From: Chloroflexota bacterium | GTDB lineage: Bacteria > Chloroflexota > Anaerolineae > UBA1429 | Reading direction: 5' to 3' | NCBI GenBank assembly: GCA_012841405.1 | Contig: DUUT01000098.1 | Coordinates: 1-64,000, forward strand | Length of the DNA stretch: 64,000 bases | Shown: positions 47,897 through 56,981 of the stretch, one piece after another | Layout: every line of letters begins with the position of its first letter | Numbering within the stretch: position 1 is the stretch's first letter | Made by a program: the position numbers and the translations under genes | Notes under the pieces: generated by a model | The model's database searches: none | Told to the model about the DNA's origin: nothing | What the model saw: the letters and a program-made list of their open reading frames with translations, nothing else

Positions 47897-49336
47897 TTAC
47901 CCTTCATCCACGGCAATAAAGACGGTGGATTCGCCTGCCTGCTCACTGGGAGCCACGGCGATGCTGACGCTGCGCCCATCCTGTGTAAAGCGCGCTGTGG
48001 TGTTGGATTCGGGCCCCGTCCGGGTCCAGTCCATGGCCTCGAGCTCGTCCGTATAAAAGGCGATGACTTCTGCCGGCGTGCTCTCCACCTGCAGGATGAC
48101 CACGTTGCCCAGAGCACGCACGGCGTTGGCGCCCTCCACGAGGGGGATATCGTTACGCGTCAGCACGTCGGGCGCCCGGACGCCCGTCTCGGGGAGCTCT
48201 TCCGCCGTCGGCGTCGCATCGGCCTCGGGCGTCGCGCCGGGCTCCGGGGTACCCTCCAACGCGAGCTCGGGCGGCACCGGAAAGTCGATCGGCACGTTCA
48301 CGCTATCCACCATGGAGACCAACGCCAAGGTACCGGATCCCCCCTCGGGGCCGATGCCCATAGCGATCAGCTCCAGCCGCCAGAGGATGTTGTGCTCCGC
48401 CGCCACCCAGGCCTGCAGCTCGGCATCCTCCAGTTCGGCAAAACGCTGCTCCTCGGCGAGCTCTTGCGGGGGATAGCGATAGTGCCACAGCTCCATCCCG
48501 TCGACGGTCTCGGTCGCGATAAATGCGCCGCGAGCGTCCTCGGCGAGGATGGCGCTGGGGTGGCCGATCCACCCGACCTGATCGAGCAGATCCGTCGGTG
48601 CCACCGAGACCTCGGCCCACTGATCGTCGACGCGGTTCCAGGTCTGCTCGCCCCGCGAGACGAACTCGAGCCGCTGCGCCTCCTGGGTCCCCTGGGTCAA
48701 GGTAATGACGGTATGCTGCGTCGCCTCACGGCCGACGCCCGCTAGGCCGCCTTGTACGGTGGCCTCCACGAGGGCCTCGATGACGGTGGCGTCGCCGGTG
48801 TCGGGCGTCCAGGTGACGACGCTGATCGTACGATAGCTATCGAACTGCTCCAGATCGCCGAGGTCCGCGAGCACGAGCTCTTCCGGCGGCTCTCCGGGCG
48901 CCGCGCCTCCTGGCGACACGGTCTCTGTCGCCGTGATCGCGGCGCCTGGCGTGACCGTCTCTGTGGGAGTGATGTCAGCGCCTGGGGTGACCGTCTCCGT
49001 GGGGGTGATCGCGATCCCTGGTGACCCGGTCTCTGTGGCCGTGATCGCGATCCCTGGCGACACGGTCTCTGTGGCCGTGATCGCGCCCCCCGGCGTCATA
49101 TCGGCTTCAGGGGTAGCCTCTTCTGTCGGCGTCACGTCGGCTTCAGAAGTGATCGCTTCGGTGGGGGTCAGTTCGGCGCCCGGCGTCATCCCCTCCGAAG
49201 GGGTAACCGCAGCACCCGGCGTCTCCACCCCCGGCGTCGCCGCACCCTCTCCCAACTCGTCCAACGCCTCGCAGCCCGTCAGCACCAAGAGTGCGACGAC
49301 GACAACGAGACCCACGGCAAACACGCGCGATCTCAC
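47897..49336 (-). CDS. Lipoprotein with Thr/Pro/Glu repeats and LppX-like domain
   Basis: 479 residues. GTG 49336 follows AAAGGAG and gives a lipoprotein signal with lipobox LTGC (~20). A ~120-residue low-complexity linker of TPxEAxTP units includes five tandem 12-residue repeats (AITATETVSPGI-type). The middle domain (~150-350) is related to the paralogue at 46195-47778 (LVLADLGDLEQFDSY; LLDQVGWIGHP). The last ~90 residues form a separate small domain (ALGNVVILQVESTPAEVIAF). Envelope-anchored; ligand unknown. Confidence 0.75.
   Translation of the reverse strand: MRSRVFAVGLVVVVALLVLTGCEALDELGEGAATPGVETPGAAVTPSEGMTPGAELTPTEAITSEADVTPTEEATPEADMTPGGAITATETVSPGIAITATETGSPGIAITPTETVTPGADITPTETVTPGAAITATETVSPGGAAPGEPPEELVLADLGDLEQFDSYRTISVVTWTPDTGDATVIEALVEATVQGGLAGVGREATQHTVITLTQGTQEAQRLEFVSRGEQTWNRVDDQWAEVSVAPTDLLDQVGWIGHPSAILAEDARGAFIATETVDGMELWHYRYPPQELAEEQRFAELEDAELQAWVAAEHNILWRLELIAMGIGPEGGSGTLALVSMVDSVNVPIDFPVPPELALEGTPEPGATPEADATPTAEELPETGVRAPDVLTRNDIPLVEGANAVRALGNVVILQVESTPAEVIAFYTDELEAMDWTRTGPESNTTARFTQDGRSVSIAVAPSEQAGESTVFIAVDEG
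48905..49085 (-). repeat. Tandem 36-bp repeats in the lipoprotein linker
   Basis: Five consecutive 12-codon units of the form (A/D)IT(A/P)TET(V/G)(S/T)PG(I/A/G). Coordinates are approximate. The number of units is likely to vary between strains. Confidence 0.7.
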
Positions 49337-49562
49337 GATCCTGCTCCTTTCAACAGGCACATGCCCCTTGGGGTGCGAGGAGATGATCGCCTGCTGCAGG
49401 GAGTGCTGGCGCGTGCGTACGGACGGGGCCATGGCCCAGGATGTCTCTCGATTCGATGGGCCGGCGTGTGGCATGCGTGCGGAGGTGGCGCGGCACCGGC
49501 GGCTGGTGGCACGCCGCTGTCCGCCCAGTGAGCCTGGGGATTGTTTACCAATGCGCTAAAGT

Positions 49563-49591
49563 ATTCTAGCACGGCCTTGGCGACGCCTCAA
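49563..49591 (-). promoter_or_regulatory. Promoter of the LppX-like lipoprotein gene
   Basis: On the minus strand: TTGAGG, 17 bases ending TGC, then TAGAAT (extended -10). The leader would be ~220 bases to GTG 49336. Confidence 0.65.
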
Positions 49592-49607
49592 GCGCTGCGC
49601 GGCGCAC

Positions 49608-50468
49608 TCAGCCACCGATGATCGTGCCGCCGTTGGGGTGCAGCACCTGACCGGTCATGTAGGAGGCATCGTCCGAGGCCAAAAAGACAAAGCTCGGCGC
49701 CACCTCCTCTGGTTGCCCCGGCCGCTTCATGAGGGTATCGGCGCCAAACTGGGCGACGTATTCCTCCGAGAACGTGCTCGGAATGAGGGGCGTCCAGATG
49801 GGGCCGGGCGCCACCCCGTTGACGCGGATCTTTTTCTCCGCCAAGGAGATGGCCAGCGAGCGCGTGAACGCCACGATGGCGCCCTTGGTCGCCGCATAGT
49901 CGATGAGATGGCCGCTCCCCCGGTAGGCCGTGATGGAGGTGGTGTTGACGATGGCGCTCCCCTCCCCAAGGTGCGGCAACGCCGCCTTGGTCATAAAGAA
50001 GTAGGCAAAGATGTTGGTGCGAAAGGTGCGCACCAGTTGCTCCTCAGTAATCGCCTCGATGCTATCCTGGGGGTACTGCACGGCGGCATTGTTCACCAGA
50101 ATGTCCAACCGTCCCAGCTCGCGCACTGTGCGCTCCACCGCCTCTCGGCACACGGACTCGACGCCCACGTCCCCTGGGATGGGGATACAGCGCCGCCCCT
50201 CCGCCTCCACGAGGCGCTGGGTCTCGTTGGCGTCCTCATGCTCCTCCAGGTAGACGATGGCGACATCGGCGCCCTCTTTGGCGAATAGGATGGCCACGGC
50301 GCGCCCGATGCCGCTGTCGCCGCCAGTGATGATGGCCACCTTGCCCTGCAGCTTGCCACTCCCCCGATAGGTCATGTCGACCGCCTGGGGCCGTGGTTGC
50401 ATCTGGTCCTCACGCCCTGGCTGGCGCTGCTGCCGCTGCGGCGGCACCCGCGCTTCCTCCTGTGCCAT
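49608..50468 (-). CDS. Short-chain dehydrogenase (general-stress type, YhdF/YtcC-like)
   Basis: 286 residues from ATG 50468. A Gln/Arg-rich N-terminal extension (~1-40) precedes a Rossmann fold with TGGDSGIGRAVA, NNAAVQ, catalytic Ser (NTTSITAY), and Y-x3-K (YAATKGA). This extended SDR class is typical of general-stress proteins. Cofactor NAD(P)H; substrate unknown. First of a run of stress-type genes. Confidence 0.88.
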   Translation of the reverse strand: MAQEEARVPPQRQQRQPGREDQMQPRPQAVDMTYRGSGKLQGKVAIITGGDSGIGRAVAILFAKEGADVAIVYLEEHEDANETQRLVEAEGRRCIPIPGDVGVESVCREAVERTVRELGRLDILVNNAAVQYPQDSIEAITEEQLVRTFRTNIFAYFFMTKAALPHLGEGSAIVNTTSITAYRGSGHLIDYAATKGAIVAFTRSLAISLAEKKIRVNGVAPGPIWTPLIPSTFSEEYVAQFGADTLMKRPGQPEEVAPSFVFLASDDASYMTGQVLHPNGGTIIGG

Positions 50469-50499
50469 CGTACGACTCCTTCCTGCCCCTCGGCCCCCC

Positions 50500-50946
50500 C
50501 TACGACTCGGCGGGAATGATGGTGATGGTGCCATTGCGCTCGAGAACGGCGTAGCGGATCTGGTCCAGGCGCTCTAGCCCCTGCAGCTCGCGCGCCGCCT
50601 CCAGGATGTCCTCCTCATCGACGCGCGCGCGGTCCATCCGGTCGCGCAGCGGGCGGCCGTTCTGCAGGATGATCAGCGGCTCGCCCTCGACCCAGGCGGC
50701 CACCATCGGCGAGCGCTGCTTGAGGATCGAGAAGCCGATGTCGAGGAGGAGCAGCGTCGCGATCACGATGAGACCGTTGGTCAGCGAAAAGTCGTTCCCC
50801 AACAGGGCCTGCTGGGTGGCCTCTCCGATGACGAGGAACAGCACGAAATCAAAGTTGGTCGTTTCCTTGAGCGTCCGCTTGCCGCTGAGGCGAAACAGCA
50901 CCAGCAGTCCGAAACAGATCACCACCGTGCGCACGATCGCCGCCAT
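50500..50946 (-). CDS. DUF421 / YetF-like membrane protein
   Basis: 148 residues: three N-terminal helices (FGLLVLFRLSGKRTLKETTN; DFVLFLVIGEATQQALLG) and a cytoplasmic YetF C-terminal domain (LIILQNGRPLRDRMDRARVD, EEDILEAARELQGL). Slightly short for the family, ending after IPAES. Function unknown; in Bacillus such proteins are in stress and sporulation regulons. Confidence 0.85.
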   Translation of the reverse strand: MAAIVRTVVICFGLLVLFRLSGKRTLKETTNFDFVLFLVIGEATQQALLGNDFSLTNGLIVIATLLLLDIGFSILKQRSPMVAAWVEGEPLIILQNGRPLRDRMDRARVDEEDILEAARELQGLERLDQIRYAVLERNGTITIIPAES

Positions 50947-50990
50947 ACACCCCCTCCCCTACGCTCCCCCAGCAGTGCCCCGTGTCCACC

Positions 50991-51135
50991 CTAGGGCGTG
51001 TTTTGAAAACGCACCCGCCGTAGCAATGTCGCTCCGAGCGTATCTGAGCGTAGACGAGGGGCCTTGACGCCCAGCGCCAAGGTTTCTCCCCACGCTCAGC
51101 ACGACGCTGTGGCCCGTTTTCCACACACTGCCTAG
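50991..51135 (+). mobile_element. CTAG-bounded MITE-like element, copy D
   Basis: 145 bp, starts CTAGGGCGTGTTTTGAAAAC and ends TTTTCCACACACTGCCTAG. Most diverged complete copy, with a short internal expansion. The right CTAG carries the stop (minus-strand TAG, 51132-51134) of the gene to its right. Confidence 0.8.
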
Positions 51136-51636
51136 GGCATCACCATCTGCGTGACAGCGACGGCTGGCCCCTCAGATCTGCCCATCGCGCCGCGCAGCAA
51201 GCCCGGGCGGTTGGGCTCGACGGTGAACCACACCTGCACCGGTTGATCCGTCGCCGTCGTCGCAAAGGTGTACTCCACCCGGTCGGCGCCCGCACGCATC
51301 GCTTCTGGCTGTGGCATGGTCTGGTGCACCGTCACGTGCGCGAGATAGTCCGTCGCGACCCAAACGCGCACCGTGTCATCGCTTGGCCGGACGCTGAGAT
51401 GGATGCTCAGCGTGGTGGGGGTCTGCAGCCGCACCAGGCGCTTGTGGACGACCCAGATCGGACTGCCCTCCTCACCGGCGGTGCGCGTGGCAAAGATCCC
51501 TCCCCCCGCCCAGGAAGCCCAGAGCGACGCCCAACACCATGAGAACCATGACGGCCCACCCGACGTTCTGCACGGCCCATTCGCGGCGCTGCCGGGCCAG
51601 GGTCTGCGCCGCATCGAGCTCTTTGATGTCCCGCAT
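51132..51636 (-). pseudogene. Small single-TM protein with a frameshift in a G run
   Basis: From ATG 51636 the frame gives MRDIKELDAAQTLARQRR, then a helix NVGWAVMVLMVLGVALGFLG, and stops early. A +1 shift at the C/G run 51498-51507 joins it to a frame that continues (IFATRTAGEEGSPIWVVHKR) through a beta-rich domain to the CTAG-encoded stop. The total length, 505 bases, is one base over a multiple of three, consistent with a single-base indel. Either a sequencing homopolymer error or a real, recent disruption. Confidence 0.6.
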
Positions 51637-51675
51637 GGCTGCGCCCTACCACGCGCAGAGGGGTATCGGCACGGC

Positions 51676-52440
51676 CTAGGCCCATTCGCCTGTGAGCAGA
51701 GGCGTCGTCGGGTGCTGCGCACGGTCGAGCCGGAGGTCGGTGAACACCTCGGCGGTGTCCGCCGTCTCGTGCTCGGCGTCCAGCTCGATGCCGAGCTCTG
51801 CAGAGACGTCCCCAGCCGCGCCGATAAAGAGCAGCTCTGCCCCCTCATAGTTCAGGAACTCGGGCCGATCGACGCTGATAAAGCGCCGGTTCTTGAAGCG
51901 GTCCTGTAGACGCTTGGGGAAATCCGCCTCCTGGTGCTCGCCGAGGCCCACGCCCCGCGGAGAGGGTTGGTCGGGGTTCTTGACGCTGATCACATAGCTC
52001 GCCTCCTCGCGGATGTTCAACGCGCGCTGCACGTCTTGCAGCGTGCTGGGCAACTCGAGGACGTACGCCAGGTGCGTGTGGTCGCCATGGCGCACGAGGG
52101 CATAGACGCCCTCTCCTACGGGGCGCGCCGCCGGGCGCGTGCGCTCGCCGCGCGTCTTGGTCTCGTGGGTCTCGGCGACGAGCTCGGCGGTGATGGCGTC
52201 CGCCTTGCGACTGACCTTTTCGACGAACGCCCAGTAGCGCTCACCGCCGTCCTCCACCGCGGGCAGCTTTTTCTGGCCAAAGACGATGAGGCGGTAGCGC
52301 TTTTCCTCGCGAGGGCTCAGGATCATGTAGAAACGCTGCACGTCGTCGATCCCCGCAGGGGATCCGACGTCCACCCTGGGGCGAAAGGCGAAATAGATAC
52401 CGCCGCGCTCCAGCACCTCGACCTGTACCCTTTCGGCCAC
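51676..52440 (-). CDS. Conserved hypothetical protein
   Basis: 254 residues, no signal peptide or membrane helix. Begins MAERVQVEVLERGGIYFAFR and is strand-rich, with two halves: residues 1-100 (RFYMILSPREEKRYRLIVFG, KLPAV) and 105-215 (EGVYALVRHGDHTHLAYVLE, YVISVKNPD). No catalytic motif is recognised. It occurs here among stress-type genes. Function unknown. Confidence 0.7.
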   Translation of the reverse strand: MAERVQVEVLERGGIYFAFRPRVDVGSPAGIDDVQRFYMILSPREEKRYRLIVFGQKKLPAVEDGGERYWAFVEKVSRKADAITAELVAETHETKTRGERTRPAARPVGEGVYALVRHGDHTHLAYVLELPSTLQDVQRALNIREEASYVISVKNPDQPSPRGVGLGEHQEADFPKRLQDRFKNRRFISVDRPEFLNYEGAELLFIGAAGDVSAELGIELDAEHETADTAEVFTDLRLDRAQHPTTPLLTGEWA

Positions 52441-52610
52441 TGCTGTGCTCCTTCCACGTGATCCGAATCCCGCGCCCTGGAGAGCGCCCGGAGGGCGCGC
52501 GACCCCTGCACCACCGGGTGGCGGCCGCGCGCCGCGGCGGCACCGGCTGCCGTCGCCACCTGAATGGCCCCCGCACCTCTCTGCGAAAGGCGGGTCATCA
52601 CCGAGGCGAG

Positions 52611-53168
52611 TCAGCGGACGCGCTCCGCCTCCCGGGCGAACACGGCGATCATCTCGCGGTTGAAATGCGGGATATCATCCGGGTTGCGGCTGGAGACGAG
52701 GTTGCCGTCGACGACGACCTCCTTATCCACCCAGTTGGCGCCGGCATTCATAAGATCGGTCTTGAGCGAGGGGTAGGAGGTCATCGTCTTGCCGCGCACG
52801 GAGTCCGCCTCGATGAGGGTCCAGGCGCCATGGCAGATGACGGCGATCGGCTTGCCGCCCTCCGCAAAGGTGCGCACAAAGTCGACGGCGCGCTCGTCCA
52901 TCCGCAGTCGGTCGGGGTTCATTACCCCGCCGGGGAGGAGCAGCGCCGCATAGTCCCCGGGGTTGGCCTCATCCAGCGACACGTCTACCGGGAACTCGTC
53001 GCCCCATTCGGTGTGGTTCCAGGCGCGCACCCGCCCCTTCTCGGGGGATACGATGGCAGTCGTGGCGCCGGCTTTGGGAAGTGCCTGGCGCGGCTCCGTC
53101 ATCTCGACCTGCTCGAACCCCCGAGTCACCAGGATCGCTACCTGCTTGCCGCTCAGTTCGTTGGCCAT
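52611..53168 (-). CDS. DJ-1/PfpI-family protein (general stress protein 18 type)
   Basis: 185 residues from ATG 53168. Class I glutamine amidotransferase-like fold with nucleophile Cys in AVICHGAWTLIEA (~115), preceding His and Glu residues in place, and YPSLKTDLMNAGANWVD typical of the YraA/PfpI subgroup. Members protect proteins against damage such as glycation. Cytoplasmic. In a cluster with hemerythrin and SDR genes. Confidence 0.9.
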   Translation of the reverse strand: MANELSGKQVAILVTRGFEQVEMTEPRQALPKAGATTAIVSPEKGRVRAWNHTEWGDEFPVDVSLDEANPGDYAALLLPGGVMNPDRLRMDERAVDFVRTFAEGGKPIAVICHGAWTLIEADSVRGKTMTSYPSLKTDLMNAGANWVDKEVVVDGNLVSSRNPDDIPHFNREMIAVFAREAERVR

Positions 53169-53288
53169 CTGCTCGCCTCCTCTCGGCGCGGTCCGCGGGA
53201 CGGGTCGGCCCCTAGCTGCACCGCCTCCGGGGACCGCGCATCCTGACGCGCGCAGCGACACAGGGTGCATCGCTGCGCCACCATGCCC

Positions 53289-53765
53289 CTAGCGGCGGGA
53301 GGACCTCCCCGTGCCGGTGGGCTGCGTCTGACGCATCACCTGTTGCTTGCTCGACTCCCACTGATCACCCAACGCGTCGAGCTCATCACTGTCCAAGAGG
53401 TCACGCGCATGGCGAAAGATGACGCTCTCCTCCTCCTGGATGTGATGCTTGACAAGCTCGGACAACACCTGCATCTTGGCCATCCAGCGTTCATCCATCT
53501 GCTGTACCGATTTGAGCTCGTCCATGACAAGGCTGGCGACGTGGTGCTCCTCGTAAGCCTGCAACACGTGCTTCTTGGCCATGTCTTGCTCTTCGAGCAC
53601 CGGGTAGAACATCTGCTGTTCGGCCTTCATATGCGCGTCGATATCGCTGGAAAAGCGCTGGAAGAGGTCCTTCTCACTCTGGCCGATACGATCGGCCTCG
53701 ATCAACTGCTGCATCTGGTCCTTGTACTGGTCGTGGTCCTGCTTGATCGCATCGAGGATATTCAT
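53289..53765 (-). CDS. Hemerythrin HHE-domain protein (second)
   Basis: 158 residues from ATG 53765. Iron ligands in order: KQDHDQYKDQM, DAHMKAEQQMFYPVLEE, YEEHHVASLVMDE, KHHIQEEESVIFRHARD. Four-helix bundle, di-iron. Distant from the copy at 6959. Its place in the stress cluster suggests peroxide, NO or iron handling. Confidence 0.9.
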   Translation of the reverse strand: MNILDAIKQDHDQYKDQMQQLIEADRIGQSEKDLFQRFSSDIDAHMKAEQQMFYPVLEEQDMAKKHVLQAYEEHHVASLVMDELKSVQQMDERWMAKMQVLSELVKHHIQEEESVIFRHARDLLDSDELDALGDQWESSKQQVMRQTQPTGTGRSSRR

Positions 53766-53877
53766 GGCACCCCTCTCACGTCCTCGTCCTGCCACAGCCA
53801 GCCCACGGCCGGCCTTCCATCGCCACCAGGATTCGCTCTTGCGCAACCCCCTTTCCTTCCCAGGCCACAGCGCTACC

Positions 53878-54558
53878 TCACGGGAGCCGCTCCACCCCGA
53901 GGTGTTCCGCCCGCCCGCGGAAGAGCAGCCCCACGAGCACCCCGAACACAAAGCCGCCGATGTGGGCCCAGTAGGCCACGCCCCCCGTCTGCGCGGTCTG
54001 AACGCCGAGAGCGGCGATGCCATTCAGGAACTGCGACAGCGCCCACACACCCACAAAGAGGATCGCCGTCACACGCGTGGTGGTGATAAAGATCCCGAGA
54101 AAGATGAGCACGCGGACGTGCGCCTGGGGAAAGGCAAGGACGTAGGCGCCGAGGATGGCTGCCACCGCCCCGCTCGCCCCAACACTCGGCACGGTGGAGG
54201 CGGGGTTGGAGAGCACTTGGGCGCCGGAGGCGACGATGCCGCCGAGCAGGTAGAAGAGGAGATAGCCCACCCGCCCGAGCAACACCTCGATGTTGTCGCC
54301 AAACACCCACAGGAAGAGCATGTTGCTGCCCACGTGGAACCAGCCGCCGTGCACGAACATGGAGGTCACCAACGTATAGAGATCACGGCCGTCGAGGATC
54401 TCTACGGGCACCGTCCCCCACGTCACGACGAACGCCTGCAGGGCCTCCGGGCTGAGCGTGACTTGGTAGATAAAGATGAGGGTGTTGACGGCCATCAGCG
54501 CCACCGTCACGATGGGAAATGGCGCGCCACGCAGGCGCTGGTCACCGATGGGAAACAC
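53878..54558 (-). CDS. Rhomboid-family intramembrane serine protease
   Basis: 226 residues with six membrane helices. FVHGGWFHVGSNMLFLWVFG (His/Asn loop), catalytic Ser in SVGASGAV and the final His in YWAHIGGFVFG complete the rhomboid Ser-His dyad. It cleaves membrane-spanning substrates in the membrane plane. Targets unknown. Confidence 0.93.
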   Translation of the reverse strand: MFPIGDQRLRGAPFPIVTVALMAVNTLIFIYQVTLSPEALQAFVVTWGTVPVEILDGRDLYTLVTSMFVHGGWFHVGSNMLFLWVFGDNIEVLLGRVGYLLFYLLGGIVASGAQVLSNPASTVPSVGASGAVAAILGAYVLAFPQAHVRVLIFLGIFITTTRVTAILFVGVWALSQFLNGIAALGVQTAQTGGVAYWAHIGGFVFGVLVGLLFRGRAEHLGVERLP

Positions 54559-54746
54559 GGACCGCCTCCCTCACCGCCCGCCCAGGGGCCTCACGCTGCT
54601 CTGTCCGCCTGTCGGTGGTGTGCTCCAGCAGCTCGTGCCACGCCCAGCACGCGGCCCGCTCGGCGTTGCCCACCGGAGATGGGCGTTGCCCTTGCTCCCA
54701 ACCACCAGCATCGCGTGGCAGAGCAGGGCGCTGCGCCCCTTTGCCC

Positions 54747-55544
54747 CTAACCGACGATCAGCGACTCGCCGCCATCGATCCATATCTCGGTGCCCGTGAT
54801 GTGGCTGGCGGCGTCGGACGCCAAAAAGAGCACGAGCTCAGCCACCTGCTGGGCGTGCCCCGGGCGGCCGCTCGTCAGCGGGATCCTGCCCTCGGGGTAC
54901 TCGACGCGCACGCCTACGCCCTCCAGGCTGCGCCGTTCGGTGTTCTCGCCGATCTCGGTCTCGATGGCGCCCGGGCAGATGCCGTTCACCCGTACGCGAT
55001 ACGGCGCCAACTCGACGGCCAGCATCTTGGCCATGGCCACCTGCCCCGCCTTGGAGCTCGCATAGGCCGTGGCACCCGTGTTGCTGAACACCCGCGTCCC
55101 ATTGACCGACGAGGTGACGATCACCGAGCCGCCCCTCGCCTTGAGGTAGGGGGTGGCATACTTGATGGTGAGAAAGGTACCCTTGAGGTTTGTGTCCAGC
55201 GTGCGATCCCACTCGGCGGGGGCGATCTCTTCGATGGGCGCCCATACGCCGTTGATGCCCGCATTGGCCAAGACGATGTCCAGCCGACCCCAGCGATCGC
55301 CGATACGCCGAATGGCGCCGGCCATGGCCTCTGACTCGGTGACATCCGCCGCCAGGGGCAGCGCCTCACCGCCGGCGGCGCGGATCTCCTCGCTGACCGC
55401 GCGCACCTCGTCGTTACTGCGGCTGAGCACCGCCACCCGTGCCCCGTGGGCGGCCAGCATTTGCGCTGCCGCCGCACCGATTCCCGACCCCCCGCCGGTG
55501 ACCAGGGCCACCCGGTCGTCCAAGCGCAGTGTGCTGCCTTCCAT
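54747..55544 (-). CDS. Short-chain dehydrogenase/reductase
   Basis: 265 residues from ATG 55544 (GGGGGAGGG directly upstream). TGGGSGIGAAAA cofactor loop, NAGI, Ser of VTSSVNGT, Y-x3-K (YASSKAG), PG motif (NGICPGAIETE). Classical SDR, NAD(P)H-dependent. Substrate unknown. Stands between a rhomboid gene and a terminator. Confidence 0.9.
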   Translation of the reverse strand: MEGSTLRLDDRVALVTGGGSGIGAAAAQMLAAHGARVAVLSRSNDEVRAVSEEIRAAGGEALPLAADVTESEAMAGAIRRIGDRWGRLDIVLANAGINGVWAPIEEIAPAEWDRTLDTNLKGTFLTIKYATPYLKARGGSVIVTSSVNGTRVFSNTGATAYASSKAGQVAMAKMLAVELAPYRVRVNGICPGAIETEIGENTERRSLEGVGVRVEYPEGRIPLTSGRPGHAQQVAELVLFLASDAASHITGTEIWIDGGESLIVG

Positions 55545-55789
55545 CGCCCTCCCCCCTTCCATTGCAGTGATCGTTGCAGCCCAAGGCCTCCTGAAGCCTT
55601 GCAGGTCAGGTGGGCCACATGTTCACACCATGCCGTGGCGCCAGCGACGGCCGGCGGTGACGGACGTCGGTGACGACGCCGTGCGAGGGGCGGGTGACGA
55701 TTGAGGAGGCGCGCCGCCACGATCGCGAGCGCGAGAGCTCATGCGCCGCGAGCCCACGCGCCCCTGCTGCGGGTATAGACAGCTCCGGG

Positions 55790-55807
55790 TGGGCCCTTGT
55801 GGGCCCA
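55790..55807 (-). terminator. Stem-loop after the DUF3309 gene
   Basis: TGGGCCC-TTGT-GGGCCCA perfect 7-bp stem, 24 bases beyond the DUF3309 stop on the minus strand. No T run. Confidence 0.5.
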
Positions 55808-55830
55808 CTCGGTGGCAGGTCGCGCGTTCG

Positions 55831-55983
55831 CTAGATCGTGCCGGTGAGCAGCAAGATGACGAGCACGATGAGAATCAGGGCTAGCAACCCACTCGGTGCA
55901 TAGCCCCAGCCTCGGCTATACCCCCAGGTCGGTAGGGCCCCGATCAATAGCAGCGCCAAGATGATGATGATGGCGGTCCACAC
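55831..55983 (-). CDS. DUF3309-family small membrane protein
   Basis: 50 residues from GTG 55983, preceded by AAAGGAG. Two membrane helices flank the family signature LPTWGYSRGWGYAPSGLL. Function unknown; often found with CsbD-like genes, as here (CsbD gene 235 bases upstream on the same strand). Confidence 0.85.
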   Translation of the reverse strand: MWTAIIIILALLLIGALPTWGYSRGWGYAPSGLLALILIVLVILLLTGTI

Positions 55984-56217
55984 GTGAGAGCTCCTTTCGC
56001 GGCTCCGGGCGGCGGTGAAGGTCCTGTATCCGGCCCCCGGGCCCCTGCAACTAGCGGTGCGTGCCCGTCCGGTGCCTACCGGCCCGCCCTCTGCCATCCA
56101 TGGAGGCAGGACACCTCCAGGGGCCCGCTGCGGTTGGTGGCCTCGTACCCCGTGTCGTCTCAGGCAGGGGGTCTAGCGAGACCCCAGCATACGCCGGCGA
56201 GCATCCGTTGGCACCGA

Positions 56218-56421
56218 TCACGCACTCAACTCGCGTACGAAGGCATTCACGCGGTCTTCGGCCTCTTGCCGCGTATAGCCGTATTTCTCCTGGAGCATGC
56301 CGATGAGGCGATCGCGGCGCCCCGCGATCTGATCCACCTCGTCGTCCGTCAGTTCGCCCCATTTTTCGCGGATCTGGCCGCGAAGCTGCTTCCACTGGCC
56401 CTCGAGGATATCCGACGTCAT
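56218..56421 (-). CDS. CsbD-family stress protein
   Basis: 67 residues from ATG 56421 behind AAAGGAG. Family pattern MTSDILEGQWKQLRGQIREK WGELTDDE followed by IAGRRDRLIGMLQEKYG is complete. CsbD proteins are small, acidic, highly induced stress proteins of unknown mechanism. It is expressed from the strong promoter at 56624-56652 with an operator-like palindrome. Confidence 0.9.
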   Translation of the reverse strand: MTSDILEGQWKQLRGQIREKWGELTDDEVDQIAGRRDRLIGMLQEKYGYTRQEAEDRVNAFVRELSA

Positions 56422-56593
56422 GCCGCCGTCTCCTTTCAGCGCTTTGCCTGGGCGCGCAAGTCACTGTGTGCCCGCACGGCCGCCCGCAACGACGCCACGA
56501 TAGAGGGCCATGCCAGGATACCGTCGGAGGAGGCTGTAGTGCTCGGGTGGGATCATCGTGCGGAGAGGCAGACGCACGCGCGGGCGGCGCATG

Positions 56594-56607
56594 AATACTG
56601 CAGTATT
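56594..56607 (-). promoter_or_regulatory. 14-bp perfect palindrome just downstream of the csbD start site
   Basis: AATACTGCAGTATT, unusually AT-rich for this region, lies about 10 bases inside the transcript. Position fits a repressor operator. Confidence 0.55.
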
Positions 56608-56623
56608 TCTATCGACTATCTAC

Positions 56624-56652
56624 ATTGTAGGGTAGGGGGTGGGTTCTGTCAA
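56624..56652 (-). promoter_or_regulatory. Consensus promoter of the csbD-like gene
   Basis: On the minus strand: TTGACA, exactly 17 bases, TACAAT. The strongest promoter match in the window. Start near 56617. Confidence 0.88.
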
Positions 56653-56981
56653 GGGTAGGAGCGGCTGCCCGGCCAACAGGCACGGGCCGTCGCGGCGCGG
56701 CGGCGGCATCGCGGAGGGGCGCGGGGTTGGGATGGGGGGAAATCTCGTCAGGATCGCGGTGTGCGCCGGTGACCACGCCCTGCGTGGGGAGGGACCACCA
56801 CCGACCATGATCCCGTCGGCTACGGCCCACCGGTTGACGGGCCCCTTCGGCGCGGCTATGCTGCCCGTTACACGCCCGCTCGCCCTGCCCGCCCGCATCC
56901 CCGGTCCACACGGGGCGAGCATCTCCTACGGGCGTTGCCGTCCAGTCCACGCGTCCGATCCTGGGAATGGGAAGGGAGCCT

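Larger units (their letters stand above)
56422..56981. other. 560-base divergent region between CsbD and nuclease genes
   Basis: No supported gene. On the minus strand it holds the consensus promoter (56624-56652), the palindrome (56594-56607) and a ~196-base leader of csbD. On the plus strand upstream of the nuclease gene no clear promoter is seen. Confidence 0.5.

Noticed and set aside
46195-49336. Internal LPETG motifs as sortase anchors in the two secreted proteins
   Set aside because: They are far from the C-terminus and are not followed by a hydrophobic helix and basic tail.
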